Assembly (NCBI RefSeq): GCF_014851805.1
Contig: NZ_JACVAK010000003.1
Location: 333,501 to 397,500, forward strand
Direction: 5' to 3'
From: Pseudoxanthomonas sp. PXM02
GTDB taxonomy: Bacteria > Pseudomonadota > Gammaproteobacteria > Xanthomonadales > Xanthomonadaceae
Length of the DNA stretch: 64,000 nucleotides
The notes below the pieces were generated by a model. It saw only the letters and a list, made by a program, of their open reading frames with translations. It searched no databases and was not told the origin of the DNA. How positions within the stretch are numbered: the first letter of the stretch is position 1; the number at the start of each line of letters is the position of its first letter. Made by a program: the position numbers and the translations under genes. Positions 44,531-53,415 of the stretch are shown here, piece after piece.

Positions 44531-47395
44531 TTACTTCTTCGGTTTGCCGTCGGCATCCAGTTCGACCGCTTCGCCCAGCTGCAGCGCGCGGACCGACTCG
44601 CCCACCTTGGACAGGTCGCCCACGACCACCCAGGTCAGCGAGGACGGCGACAGGGTGGCCGCCGCCTTGGCGACGTCGGCGGCGCCGATGGCTTCGTTAC
44701 GCGCCTTGTACTGGACGATGTAGTCGTCCGGACGGCCGTAGCGCTGGTTGGAGGCGATCTGGCCCAGCACGGCGGACGCGGTTTCGTAGGCGCCCGGCAG
44801 TTCCAGCGTGTTGGCTGCGCGGATCTTGGTGATCTCTTCCGGCTTGGCGGGCGCCTGGCCAGTCGCGAACTGGCTGATCTCCTTCTGCAGTTCCTTCATC
44901 GAGTCGGCCGTGCGGTCGCTCTGCACGGCGGCGCTGGCCCACCACGGGCGCTGGCCCAGCGTGTTGCGGGCACCGCTGTACGACCCGTATGCCCAGTGCT
45001 TGTCTTCGCGCAGGTTCATGTTGAGGCGCGAGCTGAACTGTCCGCCCAGCACGCCATTGGCGAAGTCGAAATCGATGGTGCCGGCGTCACCGGTAGGCGG
45101 CACCAGCTGTGCGGCATAGACGTTCGACTGGATGGCGCCCGGCTGGTCGATCAGGAACACGCGCGGCTTGGCGGCGTTGGCGACCTTCGGCACGGCGGCC
45201 AGCGTCGGTGCGTTCGGCGCGGCCTTCCAGTCGCCCAGGCGGGCTTCCAGCAGGGGCACGATCTCGGCCAGCGTGGTGTCGCCGACGATGGTGATGCGCG
45301 CCTGCGACGGCTGCAGCCAGTCGCGGTGGAACGCGACCAGGTCGTCGCGGGTCAGCGACGCGATCGAGGCCTCGGTGCCCGAGCCGGTGAACGGGATGGC
45401 GTACGGGTGGCCGGCGCCGTACAGCAGCGGCGGCAGCGTGCGCAGCGCGGCGGTCTGCGGGCGCGCCTTCTCCTGCTTGATGCCGGCGATCCAGGTGGCG
45501 CGTACGCGCTCGACTTCCGCCTGGGCGAAAGTCGGACGACGCAGCACGTCGGCCAGCAGGTCCAGCGACGGCGCCAGCTTGTCGGTCAACGCCGACAGCC
45601 CGACCGAGGCCGAATCCAGGCCGGCGCCGGTTTCCAGCTCCGCACCGAGCGCCTCCTTGCGGGCGGCAAAGTCGAGGGCACCGTACTGGCCGGCGCCTTC
45701 GTCCATCATCTGCAGCGCAAAGCTGGCGGTGCCGAGCTTCTTGCCGACATCGGCCGCGTAGCCGCCCGGGAATTCCACGTTGATCTGCACGACCGGCGTT
45801 TCATGGCGCTCGGCCAGCGTCACCTGCATGCCGTTGGACAGCGTGGCGCGATGCACGGCCGGGAACTTCAGGTCGGGGAACGTGGCGGTTTTCGGCACGC
45901 CGGCCTTGCGGTCGACGATGCTGGCGACGGTCTTGAACTTCGGATCGACCTTCGGCGTGGCGGCCGGCGTGGTGGCGGGTGCCGCGAACACGGTTTCCGG
46001 CAGGGCCGAGGCCGGGGTCTCGCTGGGCTGCACGAGGATGGTGTGGGAGCCGCCGCTCAACCACTTCTTGGCCGCGGCCTGCACCTCGGCCGGCGTGGCG
46101 TTGGCGTAGATAGCCAGGTCGTCCTTGTAGCAGTCGGGCTTGGTCTGGTAGACGGCGCACGAGGCCAGCACGTCGGACTTGCCGCCGAAGCCGCCGATGC
46201 GCTCGATGCCGCGCACGAAGCCGGCCACGCCCGAGACGCGCGCGCGCTCCAGCTCCTCGGCGGTCGGACCCTGGGTGATCAGGCGCTTCATTTCCTCGTC
46301 CAGCGCCGCCTCGACCTTGGCCGGATCGACGCCTTCCTTGACCGTGGACATCAGGAAGAAGGTGCCGCTGATCTCACTGCTCCACTGGTAGGCGGTCGCC
46401 TGGTCGGCGATCTTGTCGCCGTGCACCAGCCGGGTGTCGAAGCGCGAGGCCGCGCTGCCGCCCAGCACCTGCGCGAACAGGTCGAGCAGCGTCGCGTCCT
46501 TCGTGCCCATCTCGGCGACCGGCCAGGCGCGGTAGACGCGCACCTGCGGCACGCGGTCGGGGATGGTCTCGCGGGTGTCCTTGGCATGCGTGGGGATGTT
46601 GGTCTTCATGTCGGTCAGCGTGGCGCTGGCCGGGATATCACCGAAGTAGCGGGTCACCTTCTCCTTGGCGGTGGCGACGTCGATGTCGCCGGCCAGCACC
46701 AGCACGGCGTTGTTGGGGCCGTACCAGCTGCGGAACCAGGTTTTCACGTCATCCAGCGTGGCGGCGTCGAGATCGGCCATCGAACCGATGGTCTGCCAGC
46801 TGTAGGGATGCCCGGCCGGATATAGCGCTTCGAACATGCGCGCGCTGATGCGACGGCCGTAGGGCTGGTTCTCGCCCTGGCGCTTCTCGTTCTGCACCAC
46901 GCCGCGCTGTTCGTCGAGCGCCTTCTGGTCGATCGCGCCGAGCAGGTGGCCCATGCGGTCGGATTCCATCCACAGCGCCATGTCGAGCGCGGTGGTCGGC
47001 ACGTTCTGGAAGTAGTTGGTGCGATCCTGGTTGGTGGTGCCGTTCTGGTCGGTGGCGCCCACCAGCTCAAACGGGGTGAAGAACTCGCCGTCGTGGTTCT
47101 CGCTGCCCTGGAACATCAGGTGTTCGAACAGGTGCGCGAAGCCGGTGCGGCCCGGCGCCTCGTTCTTGCTGCCCACGTGGTACCAGATGTTGACCGCCAC
47201 GATCGGCGCCTTGCGGTCGGTATGCACGATCACCCGCAGGCCGTTGGGCAGGGTGAACTCCTCATAGGGGATCACGATGTCCGCGCCGGCGGCCGGCTTC
47301 GCATACGTGGGAGCCGGTGCGTACGCCAGGCCACCGAGGGCGGCAGACAGGGCGACGGCAAGCAGGGCGGCACGGGGCCGGCGGGAAACGGACAT
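44531..47395 (-). CDS. Exported M16 family zinc metallopeptidase (pitrilysin-like)
   Basis: A 954-residue protein with a signal peptide (ALLAVALSAALGGLAYAPAPTYA). The catalytic half carries HLFEHLMFQGSENHDGEF (HxxEH) and the downstream Glu in RGVVQNEKRQGENQPYG. An inactive second half starts near residue 500 after a Pro/Thr-rich linker. It is a second, divergent copy of the type at 30.1 kb and is probably a periplasmic oligopeptidase. An AAGGAG ribosome-binding site precedes the ATG. Confidence 0.92.
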   Translation of the reverse strand: MSVSRRPRAALLAVALSAALGGLAYAPAPTYAKPAAGADIVIPYEEFTLPNGLRVIVHTDRKAPIVAVNIWYHVGSKNEAPGRTGFAHLFEHLMFQGSENHDGEFFTPFELVGATDQNGTTNQDRTNYFQNVPTTALDMALWMESDRMGHLLGAIDQKALDEQRGVVQNEKRQGENQPYGRRISARMFEALYPAGHPYSWQTIGSMADLDAATLDDVKTWFRSWYGPNNAVLVLAGDIDVATAKEKVTRYFGDIPASATLTDMKTNIPTHAKDTRETIPDRVPQVRVYRAWPVAEMGTKDATLLDLFAQVLGGSAASRFDTRLVHGDKIADQATAYQWSSEISGTFFLMSTVKEGVDPAKVEAALDEEMKRLITQGPTAEELERARVSGVAGFVRGIERIGGFGGKSDVLASCAVYQTKPDCYKDDLAIYANATPAEVQAAAKKWLSGGSHTILVQPSETPASALPETVFAAPATTPAATPKVDPKFKTVASIVDRKAGVPKTATFPDLKFPAVHRATLSNGMQVTLAERHETPVVQINVEFPGGYAADVGKKLGTASFALQMMDEGAGQYGALDFAARKEALGAELETGAGLDSASVGLSALTDKLAPSLDLLADVLRRPTFAQAEVERVRATWIAGIKQEKARPQTAALRTLPPLLYGAGHPYAIPFTGSGTEASIASLTRDDLVAFHRDWLQPSQARITIVGDTTLAEIVPLLEARLGDWKAAPNAPTLAAVPKVANAAKPRVFLIDQPGAIQSNVYAAQLVPPTGDAGTIDFDFANGVLGGQFSSRLNMNLREDKHWAYGSYSGARNTLGQRPWWASAAVQSDRTADSMKELQKEISQFATGQAPAKPEEITKIRAANTLELPGAYETASAVLGQIASNQRYGRPDDYIVQYKARNEAIGAADVAKAAATLSPSSLTWVVVGDLSKVGESVRALQLGEAVELDADGKPKK

Positions 47396-47537
47396 CGGGC
47401 ACTCCTTTGAATACTGAATGGACCAGCAGAACCCCCGATGCTAGCCGCCACCCACGGTCATTACACTAGGCCACAAGCCATGACCAACGGCACAGATCGC
47501 GCCAGGGCATGGCCCGCCCCGCTGCCGTGGAGGTGAC

Positions 47538-48242
47538 ATGGACCGCAAGCACTGCCTGGTGACCGGCGCCAACCGCGGCCTGGGCCTGGAACTCGCTTCC
47601 CAGCTCCTGGCCCGCCAGCGGCATGTGATCGCAACCTGCCGTCATCCCGGCAAGGCGACGGCGTTGAACCGCCTGGCCGGGGAGCACCCCGGTCGCCTGC
47701 ACGTGCTGCCCCTGGATGTCGCCGACGCCCGCAGCCGCGACGCCCTGCTGCGCGAGCTGCCGCTGGTCACCGACGAAGCGCCCCTGCACCTGCTGATCAA
47801 CAATGCCGGCGTGCTCCGCGGCGGCGAGCGCTTCGGCCAGGTGGCCGCCGAAGATCTGGACGCGAGTTTCCACACTCATGCCTCCGGTCCATTCCTGCTG
47901 ACGCAGGCGCTCGCGCCGCAGTTGGCCGAGGGGGCGGTGGTGGCGAACATCTCTTCCGAGATCGGCTCGATCGCGCTGCGGCAGGAGTTCCGCACGCCCA
48001 GCTATGCCATCGGCAAGGCCGCGCAGAACATGGCCACTTCCCTGCTATCGCAGGCATTGGCACCGCGCGGCATCAAAGTCGTTGCCCTGCATCCCGGATG
48101 GGTGCGCACCGATATGGGCGGCGACAACGCGGCCCTGTCCGCGGCGGAATCGGCCAGCGGGCTGCTGCACGTGATCGACCATCTCACTCCGGAGGACAGC
48201 GGACGCTTCCTCGACTGGCAGGGCGAGCCGCTGCCCTGGTGA
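47538..48242 (+). CDS. Short-chain dehydrogenase/reductase
   Basis: A 234-residue classical SDR. The cofactor loop is LVTGANRGLGLELA, the NNAG motif is LHLLINNAGVLRG, and the catalytic pair is in SYAIGKAAQNM, with a Ser in NISSEIGS. It resembles the C-factor/sniffer-like subgroup, in which HPGWVRTDMGG is common. The substrate is unknown. A strong GGAGGTGAC ribosome-binding site precedes the ATG. Confidence 0.9.
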   Translation: MDRKHCLVTGANRGLGLELASQLLARQRHVIATCRHPGKATALNRLAGEHPGRLHVLPLDVADARSRDALLRELPLVTDEAPLHLLINNAGVLRGGERFGQVAAEDLDASFHTHASGPFLLTQALAPQLAEGAVVANISSEIGSIALRQEFRTPSYAIGKAAQNMATSLLSQALAPRGIKVVALHPGWVRTDMGGDNAALSAAESASGLLHVIDHLTPEDSGRFLDWQGEPLPW

Positions 48243-48642
48243 AACTGAATGCCGGCTGCGCAAGCCGGCAGGGACCGCAACGGTTCCAAGTTGAACTGCA
48301 TCCAAACCGTTACGTGCCGGAGTGACCGGACACGGGACGAAGCGGCGTGTTCGCAGTCACACCTCGCCTCCCACCGCGTCTTGCACTGTGCAGAACGGAC
48401 ACCGGGGCGGACACGCATCTCGGACACCGGACAGCTCGGACACACACTTTAGTTCTTCTGGATCAATAACTTGCGTTTGGCACGGTTTCTGCGTCACCTC
48501 TAACAAGAACAGCGTCGCCCGGACCAAACCTGACTGAAGCCTGAATAGACTCGACGAAACTAAAGGTTTCGCTTGACCGCTCTGTCTAGGTGTACTACCT
48601 TACTACCACACCACCAAACAACATCACTACAGAGGCATGACA
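48243..48642 (+). promoter_or_regulatory. 400-bp upstream region with a candidate sigma-54 promoter
   Basis: TGGCACG-GTTT-CTGC at 48478-48492 differs from the -24/-12 consensus TGGCACG-N4-TTGC at one base. It would give a leader of about 140 nt for the exported three-repeat protein. The rest of the interval shows no open frame, repeat or hairpin that I can support, although it is AT-richer after 48430 than the surrounding genes. Confidence 0.4.
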
Positions 48643-49005
48643 ATGAACGCCAAGAACCTTCTCCCCCTGACCGCCGCCGCCGTGTTTGCCCTGTGCGCCG
48701 GTGCCATGGTCGTCTCCGCCACCCACGCCGACAACAACGCCGCCGCCCCGACCGCTCGCATCATCGACATGCCGACCGTGACGGTGACGCCGGATGCCGC
48801 AGACCTGACCCACTACAACATCTACAAGGACGCCAAGATCGTCGACCTGGCCACGATCACCGTGAAGCCGGCCGCCGAAGACCTGGCCCAGTTCGTCGCC
48901 CAGCAGGCAGTGCGCGTGGTCGACATGCCGGTGGTCACCGTGCGTCCGTCGGCCGAAGACATGCAGCAGATCGCAGTGATGGCCGGCCAGCTGGCTTCGC
49001 GCTGA
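48643..49005 (+). CDS. Exported three-repeat protein of unknown function
   Basis: A 120-residue protein with a signal peptide (LLPLTAAAVFALCAGAMVVSATHA). Three copies of a roughly 30-residue unit follow, each with [RK][IV][IV]D[ML]xxxTV and P[DAS]A[AE]D[LM]: IIDMPTVTVTPDAADL, IVDLATITVKPAAEDL and VVDMPVVTVRPSAEDM. No known domain was recognised. The ATG at 48643 is preferred because AGAGG stands 7 bases upstream; an ATG two codons earlier is too close. A sigma-54-like site is 150 bp upstream. Confidence 0.75.
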   Translation: MNAKNLLPLTAAAVFALCAGAMVVSATHADNNAAAPTARIIDMPTVTVTPDAADLTHYNIYKDAKIVDLATITVKPAAEDLAQFVAQQAVRVVDMPVVTVRPSAEDMQQIAVMAGQLASR

Positions 49006-49115
49006 TACGCAGGCAATACACGTTCCACCTGCGTCATCACGCAAGCCGGCGGCGGCCGGAGTTCCACCGCAATACCCGCCCGTGAGGTCATGCAGCGCCG
49101 CGTAGAATGCGCGCC

Positions 49116-49595
49116 ATGACCGACACCCTGGACATCGACGTCCTGCTGTACCAGCCGGAAATTCCACCGAATACCGGCAATGCCATCCGCCTCTGCGCGA
49201 ACACCGGCGCGCGGCTGCACCTGATCGAACCGCTCGGGTTCGCATTGGAAGACAAGCAGCTCAAGCGCGCCGGCCTGGATTACCACGAATACGCCACGCT
49301 GCAGGTCCACGCATCGCTCGAAGCGGCGCTGCAACAGCTTCGTCCTGCCCGCCTGTTCGCACTGAGCACGCGCGGCACCGTGCGTTACGACCAGCCTGTC
49401 TACCAGCCCGGCGACGCCTTCCTGTTCGGCCCCGAGACGCGCGGCCTGCCGCAGGACGTGCTGGATGGCCTACCCGCGGAACAGCGCCTTCGCCTGCCGA
49501 TGCGTCCGAACAACCGCAGCCTCAACCTGTCCAACACGGTGGCCGTGGTGGTGTTCGAGGTCTGGCGCCAGGCGGGATTCCCCGGCGGCACGTAG
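49116..49595 (+). CDS. trmL: tRNA (cytidine(34)-2'-O)-methyltransferase TrmL
   Basis: A 159-residue SPOUT methyltransferase that methylates the wobble ribose of tRNA-Leu. Motifs: LYQPEIPPNTGNAIRLCANT at the start, LFGPETRGLPQDVLD in the middle, and the knot motif LRLPMRPNNRSLNLSNTVAVVVFEVWRQ at the end. The length is typical. The ATG at MTDTLDID was chosen; an alternative start three codons upstream exists. Confidence 0.95.
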   Translation: MTDTLDIDVLLYQPEIPPNTGNAIRLCANTGARLHLIEPLGFALEDKQLKRAGLDYHEYATLQVHASLEAALQQLRPARLFALSTRGTVRYDQPVYQPGDAFLFGPETRGLPQDVLDGLPAEQRLRLPMRPNNRSLNLSNTVAVVVFEVWRQAGFPGGT

Positions 49596-49610
49596 TCGCC
49601 CAGCCGTCAT

Positions 49611-49770
49611 GTGGGAGCGACGTAAGTCGCGAACGCAGATTGGAAGATGTCCAGATTCCTGGCTTTCGTCGAGCAACTCGGAGACGGCTTCCATATCGCA
49701 TGGACCTTTCGTCTCGATTGAGCCTGCACTGACCACCCACGCGTGCGATCGCGACTTACGTCGCTCCCAC
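49611..49770. repeat. REP-like inverted repeat pair
   Basis: GTGGGAGCGACGTAAGTCGC (from 49611) and the inverted GCGACTTACGTCGCTCCCAC (49751-49770) are separated by about 115 bp. This is the ACGTAAGT variant of the element. It lies between convergent trmL and the D-amino-acid dehydrogenase gene. Confidence 0.8.
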
Positions 49771-49787
49771 AACCATCGAAACGAGAT

Positions 49788-51053
49788 TCAGCCGAACCGC
49801 GCCAGTCCGTAGGGCGCCAGCGGAATATCCGTTGCTTGGCCCGCCATCAGCTGATCGACCAGACGACCTGTCACCGGCCCCTGCGTCAGGCCCAGATGTC
49901 CGTGGCCGGTGGCGACGAAAATCTCCTCGCCCGGCACGCGATCGATGATCGGCAATGAGTCCGGCGTGCACGGACGGTTGCCCGCCCATTCCGACACCGG
50001 TTCACCGGTGATACCGGGAAACAGCTTGCGGGCTTCCGGATCGAGCCGGTGGATCAGCGCGTAGTTCGGATCACGGCCGAGTGCGGTCAGTTCCTTGATG
50101 CTGGTCATGCGGATGCCCGACTGCATCGGCGACACGACCATGTAGCGCTCTGCCCACAGCGTGGGACGTTGCACCACGGCCTGCGCCTGCGGATACATCA
50201 GGTGATAGCCGCGCGCCGGGATCACCGGGATCTTCAGGCCGAAGGGCCGCAGCAGCGCATTGCTCCACGCGCCCGCCGCCACGACCACGCGACCTGCGTG
50301 CACCGGCCCCTGGTCGGTATCGATCCGGTATCCGCCGCCTTCGCGAACGATCGCCGATGCGCTGGCGATCAACGATGCCGCGCCACGTGCGCCAAGATCA
50401 TCGGACAGGCGTCGGCAGAATGCACCGGGATCGCGCATCGCCAGCGACTCGCGCTGGAACACCGCACGCTGGAATCCATTACCGATACCGGGTTCGAGAT
50501 CGCGCAACTGGGCGGCATCCAGCACATCGAACGCGACGCCGCGCTCGCGCATCAACCCCCGCTCCCACTCGCCCTTCGCGAACGTCGCCTCTTCGCTGTA
50601 GACGTGCAGGTAGCCGGTATGGGCGATCAGCTCGCTGGCCTGGATGCGGTCGCCAAGCTCGATCCACGCGCAGCGCGACGCGGTGTTGATGGCATTCAAC
50701 GCATCGATGATTGGCAGCACGTGCTGCATCCGGCCCTGGCTGAGGAACTGCAGCAGCCAGTGCGCATAGGACGGACTCACGGCCCAATCCAGCTTCAGCG
50801 GCGCCAAGGGGTTGGTGAGCATGCGCAATGCCTTGGTCACGATGCCCGGCGTGGACTGCGGCATCACGTTGCCGACCGAGATGGAACCGGCATTGCCGAA
50901 CGACGTTTCGCCCGCGGGGCCTTTGGCATCGATCAGCGTGCAGGACAGGCCGCGATCCATCAGGTGATGCGCCGTCGACAGGCCGACGATGCCGCTGCCG
51001 ATCACCGCGACATCGGTGGTTCGCGGCGAGGTGGAGGAAGAGGAAGCACTCAT
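49788..51053 (-). CDS. FAD-dependent D-amino acid dehydrogenase (DadA-like)
   Basis: A 421-residue member of the DAO/DadA family. The dinucleotide-binding motif is DVAVIGSGIVGLSTAHHLMDRG, followed by the FAD-contact region GPAGETSFGNAGSISVGNVMPQ typical of DadA. Late motifs are WAGNRPCTPDSLPIIDRVPG and FVATGHGHLGLTQGPVTGRLV. It should oxidise D-amino acids such as D-Ala to the keto acid and pass electrons to quinone. The start overlaps the dipeptidase stop (ATGA). As the last gene of the TonB-receptor operon it would use D-Ala set free by the VanX-type enzyme. D-hydroxyproline dehydrogenase is an alternative. Confidence 0.85.
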   Translation of the reverse strand: MSASSSSTSPRTTDVAVIGSGIVGLSTAHHLMDRGLSCTLIDAKGPAGETSFGNAGSISVGNVMPQSTPGIVTKALRMLTNPLAPLKLDWAVSPSYAHWLLQFLSQGRMQHVLPIIDALNAINTASRCAWIELGDRIQASELIAHTGYLHVYSEEATFAKGEWERGLMRERGVAFDVLDAAQLRDLEPGIGNGFQRAVFQRESLAMRDPGAFCRRLSDDLGARGAASLIASASAIVREGGGYRIDTDQGPVHAGRVVVAAGAWSNALLRPFGLKIPVIPARGYHLMYPQAQAVVQRPTLWAERYMVVSPMQSGIRMTSIKELTALGRDPNYALIHRLDPEARKLFPGITGEPVSEWAGNRPCTPDSLPIIDRVPGEEIFVATGHGHLGLTQGPVTGRLVDQLMAGQATDIPLAPYGLARFG

Positions 51054-51757
51054 TGGATCGGAACGTCGTAGGCGGTTCGTGGGGTGGGTTCGGGACGGAA
51101 GGTGAAGTGCCACCATTCCATTGCGTAGTTCTGGAAACCATGCCGCGCCATCGCCTGCACCAGTTGTTCGCGATGGCGACGCTGCTCCTCGGTGATGGAC
51201 GGATGGGCGGTGTTGGCGCGCGGATCGAAGAAATCGAACGGCGTGCCCATGTCGAGTTCCTCACAGGCATCGCGTTCGCAGCGGACCAGCGTCAGGTCGA
51301 GCGTCGCACCGCGGCTGTGGCCGGACGTCTCGGCGATGTAGCCGTCCAGCAGGCTGGCCTTCTCCAGATTCGGGTAGTAGGCCGCCTTCGTGCGCTGATC
51401 GGCCGGATCACGTGCCCACCGCACGAAGTGCTGCACTGAACGTACCGGCCGGTAGCAATCGAACACCTTCAGCGACAGCCCTTCGCGCTGGACATCCTGC
51501 TGCACGCGCGCCAGCGCCAGCGCCACCGGCGCCAGCAGCAGGCATTTCGGCGCTTCGTAGCCGGTCACGGGCGCGCCGATGAAGTTGTTGTCGCCGGCGT
51601 AGCGGATCTCCGTGCGCAATCCAGATACGACATTGGCGGCATCGACCAAGTCCACCTGCGCTGCCTCCTGCGCAGGCGACACCTGCACGCCCGGCGGCGA
51701 GGCGCAGGCGCCCAGCCAGGGCAGCGCACACGCCAGCAACAGCCAGGCGCCACGCAT
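51050..51757 (-). CDS. ddpX: D-Ala-D-Ala dipeptidase (VanX/DdpX-type, M15D) lipoprotein
   Basis: A 235-residue predicted lipoprotein (lipobox LGAC at residue 18). The M15 zinc site is SGHSRGATLDLTLVRC (His and Asp) with the general base and third ligand in YAMEWWHFTFRP (Glu and His). The fold's early region DLVDAANVVSGLRTEIRYAGDNNFIGAPVTGYE and KVFDCYRPVRSVQHFVRW (structural Arg) match VanX enzymes, which split D-Ala-D-Ala. Lipoprotein export places it in the periplasm or outer membrane, unlike cytoplasmic VanX. It starts 1 bp after the serine hydrolase stop. Confidence 0.88.
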   Translation of the reverse strand: MRGAWLLLACALPWLGACASPPGVQVSPAQEAAQVDLVDAANVVSGLRTEIRYAGDNNFIGAPVTGYEAPKCLLLAPVALALARVQQDVQREGLSLKVFDCYRPVRSVQHFVRWARDPADQRTKAAYYPNLEKASLLDGYIAETSGHSRGATLDLTLVRCERDACEELDMGTPFDFFDPRANTAHPSITEEQRRHREQLVQAMARHGFQNYAMEWWHFTFRPEPTPRTAYDVPIQ

Positions 51758-51758
51758 G

Positions 51759-53303
51759 TCAGCGGCAATCCTGCGTACGGTGGAAATCGAGATCGGCATA
51801 GTCGTAGCTGAAATCCGCGTCCGGATCGACATGCGACAGTGTAAGCCGCGCGTCGCCGCCGGCCTGCGCTGCCGTGAAATGCAGCCACGGTTCGGCATCG
51901 ACACTGTCGTCGTCCCAATCCACCAGCCAGCGCTCGTCGACGCGCATGACTGTGCCCGCCAGCATCGGGGAACGCGCGGCAACGAAGCGCATGCGGTCGC
52001 CCGCCGGGCACAGCGAGATCTCGCCGAACCACGGATCGCGGTAGTGCCCGGCCCATGCCGCAAGCGATCGTACGCCGCCGACGGTGCGATGGCGCGTGTC
52101 GGGCTTGGGCTTTGCGGTCCGCTCGCCGGTACGTTCCTGCTCCAGCAACCCGACATAGTGCGCCACTGTCGGCGATGACGAAGGAGCGGTGAACTGTTTG
52201 GTCAGCACCTGTCCCAGCACCGTGCGCGCCGCTTCGCCATCGCCGTTGATTAGGATGACGATGCCGGCACGCTGGTCGGGCAACAGGATCACCGACGAAT
52301 ACATGCCCGCGAGCGTGCCGGTATGCGCGACCTTCCAGACGCCATCGACATCCGACAGCCGCCAGCCATAGCCGTACGCGGAGAAGTGACTGTTGTCCCA
52401 CGCACGCATGCGCGTGCTGACCGGCATCGGCATGTGCGCCGTCCACACCGTCTTGCGCTGCGCCGGCGACAACCACGCGGGCTGCGCGTCTGGCGACAGC
52501 CACATGCGCATCCAGGCCAGCATGTCATCGAGGCTGCAGCGGATGCCGCCGGCCGCCATCGAGGTGGCATCGGGAATGACATCGCCATCCTCGCGGATGA
52601 CGCGGTTGCCCTGCGGCGTCTGCATGTGCGGCTGCGCCACGTTGCCGACCTGCTCGCGATTCCATTCGCCGACCTGGCAACGCGACAGACCGAGCGGCTG
52701 GAACAGCTCGCGCTCCACCAGTTCCTCATAGGAGGCGCCGCCGGCCGCGGCTGCGACTTCACCGGCCACGACATACAGCAGGTTGTCGTAGGCATAGGTG
52801 GAACGAAAACTATGCGTCGGCTTGAGGTGCTGCAGACCCGCGATGATGTCGGCGCGCGTGAAACGGTTCGGTTCCGGCCACAGCATCAGATCGCCCGCGC
52901 CCAGACCCAGCCCGCTGTTGTGGATCAGCAGGTCGCGCACCTGCATCTGCTGCGTGACCCACGGATCGTGCATGCGGAACTGCGGCAGGTACTTCGTGAC
53001 CGGATCGTCCCACTTCAACTTGCCGGCATCGACCAGGCGCGCCAGCACGCCTGCGGTCATCGCCTTGCTGTTGGAGGCGATCTTGAACAGCGTGTCGTTG
53101 TCGACCTCCTCGCCACCATCTACGCGCAACTTGCCCAGCGTGCGCGTATAGACGACCTCGCCGCCACGGATGACACCGACCGCGAGTCCGGGCAGTTGGT
53201 AGCGCTCGAACGTCTGCTCTACCGCGGCATCGATCGCTGCGTCGCCGGGTGCGGCATGGGCGAGGGGCGCCAGCAGGAACAGGCAGGCGAGGACATGCTT
53301 CAT
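51759..53303 (-). CDS. Exported serine hydrolase, beta-lactamase class C fold
   Basis: A 514-residue periplasmic protein (signal peptide KHVLACLFLLAPLAHA). Penicillin-binding motifs: SxxK at Ser77-Lys80 (FKIASNSKAMTAG), the Tyr motif in STYAYDNLLYVV, and HTG in WKVAHTGTLAGMYSS in the KTG position. An extra C-terminal domain of about 130 residues follows (GHYRDPWFGEISLCPAG). Relatives include D-aminopeptidases, DD-carboxypeptidases and esterases. In this operon a D-amino-acid-specific peptidase acting on stem peptides is plausible but inferred. Confidence 0.82.
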   Translation of the reverse strand: MKHVLACLFLLAPLAHAAPGDAAIDAAVEQTFERYQLPGLAVGVIRGGEVVYTRTLGKLRVDGGEEVDNDTLFKIASNSKAMTAGVLARLVDAGKLKWDDPVTKYLPQFRMHDPWVTQQMQVRDLLIHNSGLGLGAGDLMLWPEPNRFTRADIIAGLQHLKPTHSFRSTYAYDNLLYVVAGEVAAAAGGASYEELVERELFQPLGLSRCQVGEWNREQVGNVAQPHMQTPQGNRVIREDGDVIPDATSMAAGGIRCSLDDMLAWMRMWLSPDAQPAWLSPAQRKTVWTAHMPMPVSTRMRAWDNSHFSAYGYGWRLSDVDGVWKVAHTGTLAGMYSSVILLPDQRAGIVILINGDGEAARTVLGQVLTKQFTAPSSSPTVAHYVGLLEQERTGERTAKPKPDTRHRTVGGVRSLAAWAGHYRDPWFGEISLCPAGDRMRFVAARSPMLAGTVMRVDERWLVDWDDDSVDAEPWLHFTAAQAGGDARLTLSHVDPDADFSYDYADLDFHRTQDCR

Positions 53304-53415
53304 GGCGTGACTTGGCTCTCGCAGGATCTCGGACGGCGCGGCCCGCATGCAGACGGGCCGCCGCCGACATGCCGGCGACGGCCCGAACTTCCAGACGCTC
53401 CGATGGAGGCAGGAA

